Source: Brasenia schreberi (Eukaryota > Streptophyta > Magnoliopsida > Nymphaeales > Cabombaceae). From it: DNA of 64,000 nt. The notes under the pieces were generated by a model. It worked only from the letters and a program-made list of their open reading frames with translations, searched no databases and was not told the origin of the DNA. Made by a program: the position numbers and the translations under genes. Of this stretch, positions 1-11,050 are shown piece by piece; within the stretch, counting starts at the first letter, position 1; each line of letters opens with the position of its first letter. The DNA is taken from contig JAYKKT010000091.1 in NCBI GenBank assembly GCA_036023115.1, forward strand, positions 28,276,001-28,340,000. The letters are read 5' to 3'.

Positions 1-513
1 ATTGTGTGGGAAAGGAAACTTTGAAATGTTTTCCAAAATTTTCTACAAAACCTCTACCAAGTAGTAGGTATTGAAACCCGAATTAGGGGTAATATGAAAA
101 ATTGGAAGTCCTTTTGATAGAAGCTAAAAGGAGTTTCCTTTTGAAAATAAATTTTGAAAACCCAAAATGTCAAAATGACATGGGATTATTCTACTTAGGG
201 CAGCCAGCCTTCAAAGGCTCTCCCTAAGCTCATTCATCTTTCAGTTGAGTCTCTAAAACCTCACTTTACATCACTCACATCATGCATGCATACATTCAAA
301 TGTCGTTCATACATGATCATGCTTAGGACATATACCCCATGCAAGTCAAGTCCCTTTGGCTGAAATCCCTCTTCTATAATTCAAGGAAAAGGAGTTTTAT
401 AAAATGAAAGATGATTTATATTCTCAAGAAAATTTGAGAAGTAAATCCATAAAGGGTGATTTCTTCTTTGCCATTATTCAAATAAATTTGGATTAATTCC
501 AAAGAGGGGTATA
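1..513 (+). mobile_element. 3' non-coding internal end of a Tat-lineage Ty3/Gypsy element, with polypurine tract
   Basis: This stretch is the reverse-complement match of sequence lying between pol and the 3' LTR in the minus-strand elements (compare 9781-10000 and 58075-58560). It contains the conserved block around 60-115 with the three-times repeated 'accaagtagtaggt'-like region before a conserved run about 120-200. It ends in a purine-rich tract (about 501-511, AAAGAGGGGTA) directly before an LTR that opens with TGTAAACACCC, as expected for the plus-strand priming site. No coding capacity is visible. The pol of this element lies outside the window. Confidence 0.8.
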
Positions 514-1547
514 TGTAAACACCCAAAATTTAAAATATTTTCAAAACTCCTAAATTTCGAAAGTCAATTTAAAGCCTTTATGAACCTTTAAATTCAAAAC
601 CCCCAACTTTTTAAAGTTCAAGTCTTTTTGGGGAATATTTCAAAATAAAGGTTTTAAATTAAAGATTAAACAACCCATAAATTTCGAATCAAAGTAGATA
701 AACAGGTGAGACCTAATCCTAGTCGGGATCGAGACCAATTCCAGAAAGCAAAAAAAAGATCGAGTCAGGTAAAGCAAGTAAGATTGAAGCCTATTAGAAG
801 TAGATGAAGATCACAAATGGATTGGTCTAGAATTATGGATTGAATCAAGCTTCACCAGGCGGTTCAAGGCAATTCAAATTCAAATGCACGGGTCTAGCTT
901 ATCAAAAGAAAGAATTCAAGTACATCCAAATCAGGCCGAGATCATGGTGGATCCAAATCAGAGATATGGCTGGGATCAATCATGCTTTTACCAAGTGATA
1001 TAGTTTGAAATGTGGCAATTAAGGTATCACCAAATGATCGAGCCACAATAAGATTCATACCATGGGCCGGCCAAACAAGAGAACCCGCTTGAGCTTGAGC
1101 AAGACCTAACTCACCTACACCATCATGAGGGAAGTGAGCTTACGGAATTCAATTCGTAAGGCCATGATCAAGTCAAGCCAAAATGAGTTGAGTTCATAGC
1201 ACTATGGGCCAGCCAACATGGTGCAACTGGCAAAGCAAAGGGGCGCACCCAATTTTGATCAAGCCCAAAACCGATCCAAAATCAGAGGTATGGCTAGAAG
1301 GAATCAGATTTTATCAAGTAATATGAAGCAATTAAAGTAGCACCAAACGATCAAGCCAAGGTATGCCAAGTTCATAGCATTGGCCAGTCAAAATAGGGCA
1401 CTTGGTGGAGCCTAGTCAAGGCCGACTGCACCTAGAGACCAGCCCACATGGGGCTGGTTCAATCCACCACAAAGGGGACCACCTCAAATGGATTGAAGAC
1501 CAGATTGGAGCCTCAAAAACCTGCCCCAAAGAATGGGCTAGAACCAG

Positions 1548-1576
1548 CCCCTTGGCCTATAAATAGGGCCAAGGGG
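1548..1576 (+). promoter_or_regulatory. LTR core promoter: TATA box in the loop of a perfect 10-bp palindrome
   Basis: CCCCTTGGCC and GGCCAAGGGG flank TATAAATAG. The TATA element occupies the 9-base loop (1558-1566). The same arrangement occurs in other type 3 LTRs at 17124, 36568, 57411 and 60016. A TATA box is expected for RNA polymerase II transcription of an LTR element; the role of the palindrome is unknown. Confidence 0.75.
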
Positions 1577-2869
1577 GGGCGGGTGAAGCATCTTGGAGAG
1601 CATGGTGAGGCCTTGTCACTTTTGTGAGAGAGATAGGGTTAGGTTCAAGCAAGGAGGTGCTGCACCAAGAGAAGGTCGTGGGCTGCAAGGAGTGAATGTA
1701 AGATGGGTAGGAGAGTGGGATAGATCTAGGTTGTGAGTGCAAGAGAGTTTTGAGAAGCATTCAAGGAAGAAGAAGGCTGGATTCCACTCTTGGAATTCTC
1801 GATCATTTGATGGAAAGCTGTAAGTATTTTCATCCTTTGATTTTAATCTTTCTTTTCTTCTAATTCAATTTGAAAGGGCTTGTATTAATGGAGCATTGTC
1901 TCTCCCCATGTTGTAACAATGATTAGAGTTGCTGAATTTTCATTCTCTTGCTGAATTTTCATTCTCACACACACGCACTCCATGTGTTTGTTTATGCGAT
2001 TCTACCCCAATATATTCTATAGCATACTCTATACTCTCTACCCCCTCTATGCTTAAGCTTATATGAATATTTCCTTTCATTTACTTTCAACACTTTAAAT
2101 TCGTGATGTTGTGTTGTTGCAATTTCAATTTGTGTGAGTTTGCATCATATATGTTCTTAAAAACCTGAAATTGAACTTTATCATCTCTATATATATTGAT
2201 TGCTTTATTTTTAGCTCCCGAATCTATACTCCAATTGATCTGAAATTTTGTACATATGTTCTACACACACAAGTACACTTATAATAAATTTTTTAAGAAT
2301 TTTAAGGTCGCGCAACCATGTAATTAAAACTGTGTAAAATCGGAGTAATTTCTGTCAACTGTCTATCAAACTTGTTTTCTTGCAATGGAGCTTGGGTTTT
2401 CATCTCATAACTCTGTCTGTAGGCTTCTAAAATTGATGAATTTTGATTCATTGGAAAGATGACATCCATAGCTTTGTAGAAAGATCAAATTCACTAAATT
2501 TAGAACTCGGAGCACTGAGATGCAGGCTCATCTTTGAGTCTCTATATTTCTGTAACAGAACAGTTTTGGTTGCCTGAGCATAGGCACTTCCCTAATTTAA
2601 TTTTGCTTCAATACAACTCCAAATCATTATCTGTAAAATGCTATAGAGCCTGCACATTTCAAGCTCAGTCTTGTTAAATTGTGATGATTTTAGGAGGTCT
2701 GTAAGGCATTGAAAATGATTCGGGAATCAAGGCCGAAAAATAGAACATTCTATTTTTCAGCACTTGTTTATTTTTGAGCTTGAACCAAGTGCATTTCAAA
2801 TCTTCTTTGAAAAACACCCTATCATCACGTGAATTGGAGTTCATCAATTTTAAGATTAAAGTTTCTAAG

Positions 2870-2914
2870 CGCTTAGGCTGACCCTTGAGCATCGATTTAA
2901 GAAGTTCTAAAGCG
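2870..2914 (+). other. Conserved U5 stem-loop
   Basis: CGCTTAGGC pairs with GTTCTAAAGCG across a loop containing CCCTTGAGCATCG, with bulges and one wobble. It lies about 150 bases before the LTR end, in the region transcribed as R/U5. Equivalent structures occur in the other LTRs of this window. Confidence 0.6.
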
Positions 2915-3068
2915 AAAAGAGCTCGCTTAGCACAATCGCCAAGTAAAAGTCAAATTTATTAAAACTTTGCTAGTTTTGAAAAACTAGCTGGTACGCTCGC
3001 ACAAGAGTAGATTAGAAATTATCATTTCAAGTCTCTACATAGGCTTGGAGTGAAAATTTCGTGATTAA

Positions 3069-3587
3069 CGTTTTTTGAATTTTTTTCAAGAAAGGAGTTT
3101 TCCATCAAGCCTACAAAGAAAACACTATGAATTAGACTCCAAACAAGTGGTCTAGTTCATAGGTTTCGGTTTTAGTTGGCTCTAGGGCACCCTTGACCTA
3201 ATTTGTCTTAGGTGGTGGTTAGGGGGTATGGATGGGTTCTACCCTAATCCATGTCGACCCAAGTTAGGAAGAGGTAAGGTGAGTTCTAATCTACCTTGAT
3301 TGTTGGCTCCTAGACCATAGTATGGTGCATACCCCATGTTCCATAACACATTCCAAGGCTTTTTAAGTTTTGAAAATTTTTGATAGAGAGGATGACCTTG
3401 GAATAATGTATCGTCCATGGCATGGTTATACACTCAAGTTTTATTGGGTGTGCCTAGGAGGTGTATGGATTTAGAGGTGGAGGTATTTGACTCCCCTAGG
3501 ATGCACACGACCCTAGGGGTGGAAGTCTGGGGGGTTTTGGCTTTTCCTAAGAGATGGACGACCTTGGGTTCTCTTAGGATGGGTATG
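3069..3587 (-). mobile_element. Internal fragment of another Tat-lineage element
   Basis: On the minus strand this is the region between protease and RT. It matches 21960-22350 of element C and 11520-11960 of element A, including the block around 3239-3433 whose translation keeps the pattern DDT.FQ.HPLY..F.KLKK.WN...NMGY. It is cut on the left by the plus-strand LTR and on the right by the 3' LTR of element A, so it is a relic of an older element into which others inserted. No intact reading frame remains. Confidence 0.75.
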
Positions 3588-3746
3588 TGTAGACGTGAAT
3601 TTTTATTTCAAAACCTATTAAGATTTGAAAAGAAATTCCCGAGACTACGTCTTGTGCATGAGTGTGCCAGTTAGTTTACTCAAACTAACAAAGATTCAAT
3701 TTTCTAACTTTATTAGACGATTGTGGAAAAGTGAGTTCTAATCGAC

Positions 3747-3786
3747 GTAGGCCTTCTTGAACCAATGCTCAAGGGTTAGCCTAGAC
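3747..3786 (-). other. Conserved U5 stem-loop, type 1 version
   Basis: The printed strand has GTAGGC pairing with GCCTAGAC around the conserved loop CTTCTTGAACCAATGCTCAA. It is one of about ten copies in the window and sits about 160 bases from the LTR 3' end. Confidence 0.55.
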
Positions 3787-4926
3787 ACTTGGAAAATTAA
3801 TTGAAATCCATTAAATTTCAAAAAACAAAATCCCAATTTTAAAGTTTGAGGAAATCGTGATTTAGTTCTTGACTTTGAAAATTTCAGGTTTTGAAAAACA
3901 AAAACTGGTTCTGTTTTAAGAGACCAGTTCTCTGATTTTTTAAAAATATTTATGAGTTTCGAAAAATTCTGAATTTTTTTACATAAAGTCGACATACATA
4001 TGAAGAATGAGAAAATAGTTTTTTTTTGGATTTTAGTGCTATTGATTCTCAAAATTAAATCTAGAACTACACATTATTTAGGCACTCGAAACAGATATGT
4101 GCCAGAACAGTTGAGGTTCAGAAAGCTGCGATATCTTAGTACTCAGGCCTTCAATTTTTATGAAATTGATCTTGCTGGAAAGGTGTGGATGTTATCTTTC
4201 CAAAACAACCATTTTCACTCGATTTGATACAGTATGCACAGAGATATCTAAGAAATAGCAGAACTATGTTACAGAAGTTTCTGACTTTCCAGAACCTGTT
4301 ATGGTTTTTATAAATCTTTTCAGATTTAATTAACAATGCTTGATAATGTATAAAATCTTGAAACTTTTACCAGATGTTCGTGCATATTCTAACTTAGATG
4401 TGCCAAATCTCGACTTGATTGGAGTAACAGATAATTACAGAAAAATCCGTGATCAGTCGTATACAGAGTGTAGTTTCCAAATTTCAGATTTGCAATAAGA
4501 GTGTATGTTCTATTTTTGATTTAAACAATCTATAGCAATAAATCAATAGTCCCAATCCTGGGAATCATGTGAACATGGGGAAATAAAGAGGTTCATGATC
4601 TTAAGTTTGAGTAATGGAATCGAAAGAAGCAATATGGACGTGTATACCAAAGATCTTATGAAAGAAAGATGAAGACAACTCATGGGTTCGCATCAATACA
4701 TCTTCATGGAGACTTAAACTCCTTAATTACAGATTCTTCAATGATTATGAAACTAGTAAAAGAAAAATAAACCTATGGATGAAGATGGAAGACGACGTGC
4801 AGCTGGTAGTGGGCAGTGGGCGGTGGCCTTCCTCCTCTCTCTCTCTTTTTCTTTCCTCTTGCTGGATGTTCTGCTGTGCTGGGATTCTCTCAACTCGGAT
4901 TGATGCTTTGGAGCCTGTTTGGAGCT

Positions 4927-4935
4927 CCTTTTATA
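4927..4935 (-). promoter_or_regulatory. LTR TATA box
   Basis: TATAAAAGG on the minus strand lies within GGCCTATAAAAGGAGCTCC. The flanking palindrome of the type 3 LTRs is reduced here to TTTGG/CCAAA. Transcription would run toward lower coordinates. Confidence 0.65.
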
Positions 4936-5209
4936 GGCCAAAGAATGCCTAGTTGCTGCAAACATTCACAAGAAAAGTTGCCTTAATAGACGTGGCTACA
5001 TTTTGGCAGGTGAGGTGCTGGCCAATCCTTCCAAATTCTCCCTTATTCGTATTAGGTAAGTGTTGTGTAGTGCACAACTTTCCAAACCCGCCACTTAATC
5101 CGTTTTGGTTAGTAGGTTCGGTCAATAGCAGACCTAACTATGTGGGTTCGGTCAACAACAGGTTGGGATGGGATAATCATCATTGAGACGAGCTGAAGTT
5201 GGAGACGAT

Positions 5210-5296
5210 GCTGAACATGGCTTTCGATTGGGAAGGTTGCTGAACATGGCTTCCAATTGGGAAGGTTGTTGAATATGGCTTCCAATTGGGAAGGTT
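5210..5296. repeat. Three 29-bp tandem repeats in the type 1 LTR
   Basis: Three near-identical units begin at 5210, 5239 and 5268. Each contains the near-palindrome CTTCCAATTGGGAAG. The matching 5' LTR of the same element (near 15065) has only two units, so copy number changed after insertion or during reverse transcription. Confidence 0.85.
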
Positions 5297-5339
5297 GCCG
5301 AAATCACTTGCTACCTTAATAATGCAAAATTCCAAAATA

Positions 5340-5445
5340 CCTTGGGCGCGTTCATCATTGCCCACTTTCAACGTGCCGTATTTCCTTATGGGCTCTCCCA
5401 ACGTATTCCAAAAAGACCTTGGGCGCGTTCATCATTGCCCACTTT
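5340..5445. repeat. 29-bp direct repeat within the LTR
   Basis: CCTTGGGCGCGTTCATCATT and the following bases occur at 5340 and again at 5417. The 5' LTR copy near 15167 has one occurrence only. Confidence 0.8.
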
Positions 5446-7384
5446 GAGACTTTGGTGGACTGAATTTGGTAAATGATCAAAGCATGTATCAAAATCACCA
5501 AATCATACCAAAACAAATCAAACATCATAACTTGCTAAATTAGATGCAGCACATTGCCTTGTCTTCGTTGCATGATCTTGCTGGATCAAGCTAAGACAAC
5601 AATTGACCGAATTTGGTAGTTGTTGATCCATTTCTTCATACTCGTGAATAGCCATCCAAGAAATATAGTAAGTTGCCATAATTGGAACTACACGGGTCTT
5701 CTTCCTTCCCATCGATCTTGGTAACCCATGTCGTCTAGTTTTAGTAACTTTGCTGATTGAGCCAAATATGAAAAGTTCCCTTCCTTTTATGTTGAAGATG
5801 ATATGAATTGGTGACTTACCGAATTATATTCCGAAGCCCCCTATGTCCAACCATATGACTTATTTATGGAAACATCGGTAAGCTTCTTCTCAGTGACTTG
5901 CCAAATTTTGTGTCACAACTTGCCCAATCACACGTTGCTTTCCTTTCTCTTGGTTGTTGATGACCTTCCCTTCTTGGATGTTGGTCTTCCTTCCGAATAC
6001 GAACTTTTCTTCCTTGGGTGCTCGCTTTCTTCTTCGAGTGTCGACTTTCCTTCTTAGATGTCAACTTCTGTTTCTAATACCTGAAACTAAAAATGATAGG
6101 TTACCTTATCCAACAACACCAAAATTGGCAGGTGCTCGATCGTTGCCTTTTTTGTTCATGCCATCTCCTCTTTCCATGGAATTTGCCTCCTTCCGGTCCG
6201 AATTTATATATGGCAGGTTTCATACACTTTATAAAAAAATATTTTATATTTGAAACATTAAATTTAATGAAATCTTAAAATATTGCTTTGGAAAAACACT
6301 GGGTTTCATTCCCAATTTTTGTTTGCAAGGGTGACCTACTTTTGCTCCATAAGTTAGTTAGTCTATAACCACCTTGACCATTTAACCCTTCTCATGGGTG
6401 TGGGGTATCGAACCACTTTAACCACTTCAATGGGTATAAGGTGTCGAACCACTTTAACCCTGGGCATCAGGTCTTGGAATGAGACCCTTCTCAATCGGGC
6501 GAATTTCTGAGGTCTGGTTTGATTTAATTTATTTTTGAATATCAGGGGTTTTGGAATTTCATAAATTTCTAATTTGCAAATATTTTTGGGTTTGATTCCC
6601 AATCTTACCTTTTTCATTTGTTTATATAAAAGGAATTATTTGAAATCATCCTTTATTTGAAGGCAATTATTTAAAAAGGCAAAATCTTGCCAATTTGGTT
6701 TTGAAGGCAAAATCATCATTTTCATAAAATTTTGTCCAAATTCAAATTTTTCTGAAAGGGATGCAACATTTCATCATTTTGAGGCTGCCATAAAATTTTG
6801 ATACAAAAACAAGTTCATTTGATGCATTTTATTTAAAAACCCAAAGCTGCCAAAAATAACCAATTTTCTAAAAGGTAGAACTTTTTTATTTGAAAATTTT
6901 TGTGTGTTTGCAGATGCCCCTCTTTGGCATTAATCCAAATTTATTTGGATAATGGCAAAGAAGAAAACAACCATTTGATTTTTCTTCCTAGATGTATCTT
7001 GAGAGTATGAAATTTTTCTTCATTCCATAACATCTATTTCCTTGGATTTATTTTTGTAAAGGAGGGGATCTTAGCCAAATAGGATTTCATAAGAACACCT
7101 AGTCCTAGGGTAATCATGCATGGACGACCACTTTATGAATGCATGTATATATATGAAATGTGAGGCGAATGAAATGTGTATGTTTAGAGACCTATACATT
7201 TGATTTGTGAGCTTGAGAAGGAACCTATTGTAAACATGAAAATTTCCACTCCCAAGTTATAAAACTCGAAGTGAACCTTTTCATGCATATGCTTGTGTGA
7301 GCGTGCCAGCTAGCTTACTAAAACTAGCGAAGGTTTTTAAATGTTTTTCTGACTTTTGGTGATTGTAGGCAAGCCAACTCTTTT

Positions 7385-7429
7385 CGCTTTAAACCTTCTT
7401 GAACTGACGCTCAAGGGTCAGTTTAAGCG
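7385..7429 (-). other. Conserved U5 stem-loop, AAAC/GTTT variant
   Basis: CGCTTTAAAC pairs with GTTTAAGCG around a 26-base loop. The stem differs from the AGGC/GCCT form by changes on both arms that keep pairing. Confidence 0.65.
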
Positions 7430-7734
7430 CTTAGGAACTTCGTTTTTCAAACAAATTTTTCTTCAAACAGTAAGTGTTTTGAACGAATTCAGTTTTTTGT
7501 ACTTTTACCAATTTTATTACAAGGGTTGGACGACCTTAAGTTTCTTGCAAGTTTTATTTATTTAGGCCTGATGTGTGTGGAGTGTGTGGGCCTAGTTTCA
7601 ACTTGATTGGAGCGAGTGTTCAAGCGATTTGCCGCAATGAGCGGATGCAGAGATGCTATAAATTCTATTTTGGGTTTTGAGAACGATGATGCGAACTCAC
7701 CCGAATTGAAATTGCACCTACTCTATATCCAAAG

Positions 7735-8065
7735 TAAAACTCACGCGAATTTAAAGCACATTCACTCTACTTTCACGAAAGTAAAACTCACGTGAATTGA
7801 AAGTACTTTCACGAAAGTAAAGCTCACACGAATTGAAAGTGCTTTGACTCTACTTTCACGAAAGTAAAACTCACGCGAATTGAAGTGGTTTCACTCTACT
7901 TTCACAAAAGTAAAACTCACGCGAATTGAAGTGCTTTTACTTTACTTTCACGAAAGTAAAACTCATGTGAATTGAAGTGCTTTCACTCTACTTTCATGAA
8001 AGTAAAACTCACGCGAATTGAAGTGTTTTCACTCTACTTTCACGAAAATAAAACTCACGCGAATT
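7735..8065. repeat. Minisatellite with 16-bp inverted repeat in each unit
   Basis: About seven units of roughly 46-64 bp contain TACTTTCACGAAAGTA followed by AACTCACGCGAATTGA. Exact inverted repeats TACTTTC-N2-GAAAGTA lie at 7768, 7804, 7851, 7943 and 7989. The one at 7989 has a CATG centre and is a full 16-bp palindrome. Other units have one mismatch. In the sense direction the array lies in the transcribed leader, between the TATA region and the LTR end. Confidence 0.85.
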
Positions 8066-8075
8066 GAATATATAT

Positions 8076-8310
8076 ACTTAGCTTAAGAAAGCGAAAAGGC
8101 TCGAGTGCACGTGAGTGTAAAGAGCGAAAAGGCTCGAGTGCTCGTGGGTGTGATCGTGTTCAATCCATCAATTTAAGAGCGAAAAAGCTCAAGTGCATGT
8201 GAGTGTAAAGAGCGAAAATGCTCGAGTACATGTGTGTGTGATTGTGTTCATCCACCAGTTAAGAGCGAAAAGGCTCAAGTGCTCGTGAGTGCGATCGTAT
8301 TCATGCACAA
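8076..8310. repeat. Second tandem array of the type 2 LTR
   Basis: Repeated AAGAGCGAAAAGGCTCGAGTG followed by CGTG(A/G)GTG-like text occurs about five times, with longer units ending in GATCGTGTTCAT. A short counterpart exists at 25685-25790 in the LTR of element C. Confidence 0.75.
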
Positions 8311-8539
8311 ATATTACAACATGGGGGGAGGCTTTGCTCCATTAATACAACCCCTTTTTAAATTGAATTTAATGGAGAAAATGGCTTAAAAATACGGTTT
8401 AAAGCACTTACAAATTTTCCCGTTCGCTTTTTCTCTTTTGATGCAGCCCCTTCGCTTCACTTGGTCGAATTCCACTCGTCTTCAAGCTGGTTCGGTCCAA
8501 GCCTTGGTGCAATTCGGTCTCTTGGTTCAAGCCTAGCCG

Positions 8540-8905
8540 GGTCCTCCACTTGGTTAAGCCCTAGGTCAGCCGGGTGCTGGGTGCAGCGCTCCTTGGTGCA
8601 ACCGGGTGCTGGGTACAGTGCCCCTTGGTGTGCAGCGCCCCCCCTCGGTGCAGTCGGGTGCTGGGTGCAACCGGGTCCTTAGTTTAGGCTTACCTCCATT
8701 TGGTGCAGCCGGGTTCCTCCAAGGTGGTTAGCAGTGCGCCCCATGGTACAACGCAACGCCCCCTGGTGCAGTTGGGTGCTGGGTGCAGCGCTCCTTGGTG
8801 TGCAGCGCCCCTTGGTGCTGAGCAACACCCTCTTTGTGTCGAGCAACGCCCCCCCTTATGCTGAGCAGTGCCCCTCTGGTGCAGAGCAGTGCCCCCTGGT
8901 GCGAT
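8540..8905. repeat. GC-rich tandem array of the type 2 LTR
   Basis: Irregular units built from GGTGCAGC, CGGGTGCTGG and GCGCCCCTTGGTG repeat through this stretch. It is much richer in G and C than its surroundings. The LTR of element C has a related array (25960-26300) built from GGTGCAGCCGGGTCTTGGTC. Confidence 0.75.
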
Positions 8906-9004
8906 GCCCCCCCCTTCCACAAGCTCTCCACGTGAGCTCCTGAGATGCTCCACTCCTTCTCTCTCCTCCTTTCCAAAATTTCCAAGAGGAATTTCATGTG
9001 AACA

Positions 9005-9029
9005 CCTTGGCCCTATTTATTGGCCAATG
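9005..9029 (-). promoter_or_regulatory. Probable LTR TATA region with short inverted repeat
   Basis: TTGGCC and GGCCAA flank CTATTTATT, so an AATAAATAG TATA-like element on the minus strand lies in the loop. The stem here is 6 bp, shorter than in type 3 LTRs. Confidence 0.5.
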
Positions 9030-10629
9030 GTGGATTTTTTGGATCGAGTTTGGATCCTTGGATCCAACCCGATCAAATTTTCAATGGGACATGAATCTGA
9101 ATCCTTTGGTCTAGATCCAATCCATTTTTTTTGTCTTCTTGTGGGGTTTAGATTTCGATTTTTTTGGTCGAGATTCAATCCAAAATTATTCTTTTGGGTC
9201 CTTCTTTGGTGCATGAAATGGACTGTTTTTTAGTGAGCTCCGGTTCCTCGGTGACCCGATTTTAGACTGGATTTTTTCCAGCCCCTTTAACCGGCCAATG
9301 CTTTCTTTCATTTGAAGCTTGATTTGATCCGTCTAGCCCCGTCTCGAGCTTATTTTTGATGAGGTTGATCCTATATTTTGAAGCAGACCCTGATTTCCGT
9401 TTTGACAGGCCCAGTTCTTGCCTTTTGAGGGTTTCATCAGGATCTTGGTTTCATTTCGCCTTTTTAAAGTTGAACTTTCTTCAATATGAACACAGGGTTC
9501 GATCTTCAATCTTGCTTTCATCCAGACAGGCTTAGCCTATCCTTCAATTTTTGACTTGACCTCGAGCGAGCTTTTTGGATCGGGTTTTACTTGTCCATTT
9601 TGGTCTGCTTTGAAATCCATAGGCTTTTAGCTTGAATTTAAAACTTTTATTTTGAAATATTTCCCAAAAGGTTTAAGCTTTAAAATTTTAGGTTTTTAAA
9701 GGTTTCAAAAGGTTGTAAGCTGGATTTTAAAACTTAGGAGTTTTGGAAAACATCACCATTTTTAGGGTGTTTACACCTATGAAGGCCATCAAGCAAGATG
9801 GTTCCTGGTATTGTTTCTTTTGATGTTTAGGATTTTCAAAATTTCTTTTTCAAAAGGAGAACTCCTTTTGGTTTCTATCCAAAAAGACTTACAATTTCTT
9901 ACATTTCCCTTCACTCGGGTTTTAATACCCACTAATCAGTAGAGGTTTTATAGAAGATTTTGAATAACATTTCAAAGTTCAATTTCTTACCTAACAAAGT
10001 CTAATTCTCAAACAAAATGAAATCCAAATAAATAGGTCATATTCTTACTCTAGGATTTTCAAGGTAAACTTTTCTCCATTGTGATGAGCTATGGGGATTT
10101 CAAAAAAGAGTTACTCACAGTCCCTTCTGAAGCGTCCCAAGGTTTAAGGCAAAGAAATTTTTGATAAAAAATTGCTCTTTTGAGCTTTGGCTTTCTTTTT
10201 CTTTTCTTTTAAATGACACATTTATATTGGAGATTTTCTTTTCCGTTTTCTTTTCTTTTTTTTTTTTGGAAGACCTCTATATTGAAGGTTTTATTTCCTT
10301 CATTTTCTTTTGATGTTTGTCAATTTTCCTTTTTGGGGAGAAACGAAATGGAAAATACAACTTATCCCTTTAGATACTCAATTTAGCCAAGAACATCCTA
10401 TTTCCTAATAGTGCCTACCATTTGAAAATATCTTGCTATTGTGAACCAGGCCTCATTTGGTAAGCAAAAGATTTTTGAAATGTTATCAAATGATTTTGGA
10501 AACTCTACTTTTCATAAAGCATCAATTCCCTAATTTAGGGTTACATAATCCATTTTTTGGTCCTTTTTTCTAAAAATTCAAAGGAGATCTATTTTTAAAA
10601 TCTTTTCAAAAGAAATTTAAAGTAGACCC

Positions 10630-10790
10630 TATATCTAATATTGGGCATTTATAGGGTCCGCTAAATTTCTTCCCTCAACATCAACTTACCAATACACATT
10701 TTATGGTGCCCTTCTTACAACATAGGGACCACCTCATTTGGGTCACCACTTACCAATAGGATGTGAGACTGTTATAGATGAATGATGTAA
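10630..10790 (-). pseudogene. Relic of the integrase C-terminal end and pol stop region (element A)
   Basis: The sequence aligns with 18340-18510 of element C and 61450-61600 of element D, which encode the end of integrase (pattern LGKWRPKWDGPYVV, then the tail before the stop). Here it is degraded, and its upstream part is missing because pol has been deleted. Confidence 0.6.
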
Positions 10791-11050
10791 ATGACATGTA
10801 AAATGTATTCCTATGACATAGTGGAGATACATGCTTTATGAAATGATGAATATATTGAATCTCCATGAAAGGTATTTAAGGAATAAACTCTAAATGCCCC
10901 TAGTTTGGAGGATATGACGTGAGCATTCATATACTATGGCCGATCCCTAATGTGGCATGAATGATTTTCAATATGATGCATGAAGGACATGCACGATCTT
11001 AATTCTTAGCATTGCATGATATGATCCTAGTCTTTGATATATTTTGGTTT
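10791..11050. other. Filler sequence at the pol deletion junction of element A
   Basis: About 260 bases between the integrase relic and the pre-RT relic have no counterpart that I can see in elements C or D. About 2.7 kb of pol is replaced by this AT-rich stretch. I see no reading frame or repeat in it. Confidence 0.5.

Larger units (their letters stand above)
514..3068 (+). repeat. Type 3 LTR (3' LTR of the plus-strand element)
   Basis: The LTR opens with TGTAAACACCC just after the polypurine tract. It closes near 3068 in a degraded copy of the usual ...CACGTCTACA end. The TATA box at 1558 lies inside a palindrome, and the U5 part carries the conserved stem-loop at 2870-2914. The sequence is alignable in reverse complement with the LTRs at 56066 and 58562. 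The last few bases are altered, so the exact end is uncertain by about 5 bases. Confidence 0.8.
3588..6912 (-). repeat. Type 1 LTR, 3' LTR of element A
   Basis: On the plus strand this 3325-bp unit starts TGTAGACGTGAA and ends GTGTTTGCA. It is followed at 6913 by the reverse complement of the polypurine tract (GATGCCCCTCTTTGGC), which makes it the 3' LTR of a minus-strand element. It is highly similar to 13445-15656 (the 5' LTR of the same element), and it matches the solo LTR at 52512-55704 in the opposite orientation. It contains a minus-strand TATA box near 4927-4935, CT-rich runs near 4836, and two internal direct repeats that differ in copy number from the 5' LTR. Confidence 0.85.
7229..9775 (-). 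repeat. Type 2 solo LTR with target-site duplication CCTAT
   Basis: The 2547-bp unit starts TGTAAACATG and ends GTGTTTACA. It is flanked by a perfect 5-bp duplication, CCTAT, at 7224-7228 and 9776-9780. Removing the LTR and one duplication restores a sequence that matches the uninterrupted homologous site near 58345-58375. That shows it is a complete insertion later reduced to one LTR by recombination. It matches the 5' LTR of element C (24845-27087) and carries three distinct tandem arrays. Confidence 0.9.

Noticed and set aside
7356..7429. tRNA gene suggested by the cloverleaf-like U5 fold
   Set aside because: There is no conserved A and B box, anticodon arm or TTC loop. The fold is one main stem with a smaller inner pairing.
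7735..8065. CRISPR-like array of palindromic repeats
   Set aside because: The units have conserved text on both sides of the inverted repeat, with no unique spacers, and the array lies inside a plant LTR.
8461..9233. Overlapping open frames on both strands in the GC-rich part of the type 2 LTR
   Set aside because: The frames arise from the tandem array itself (units rich in G and C, with few stop codons). They are repetitive, occur on both strands, and lie in an LTR leader.
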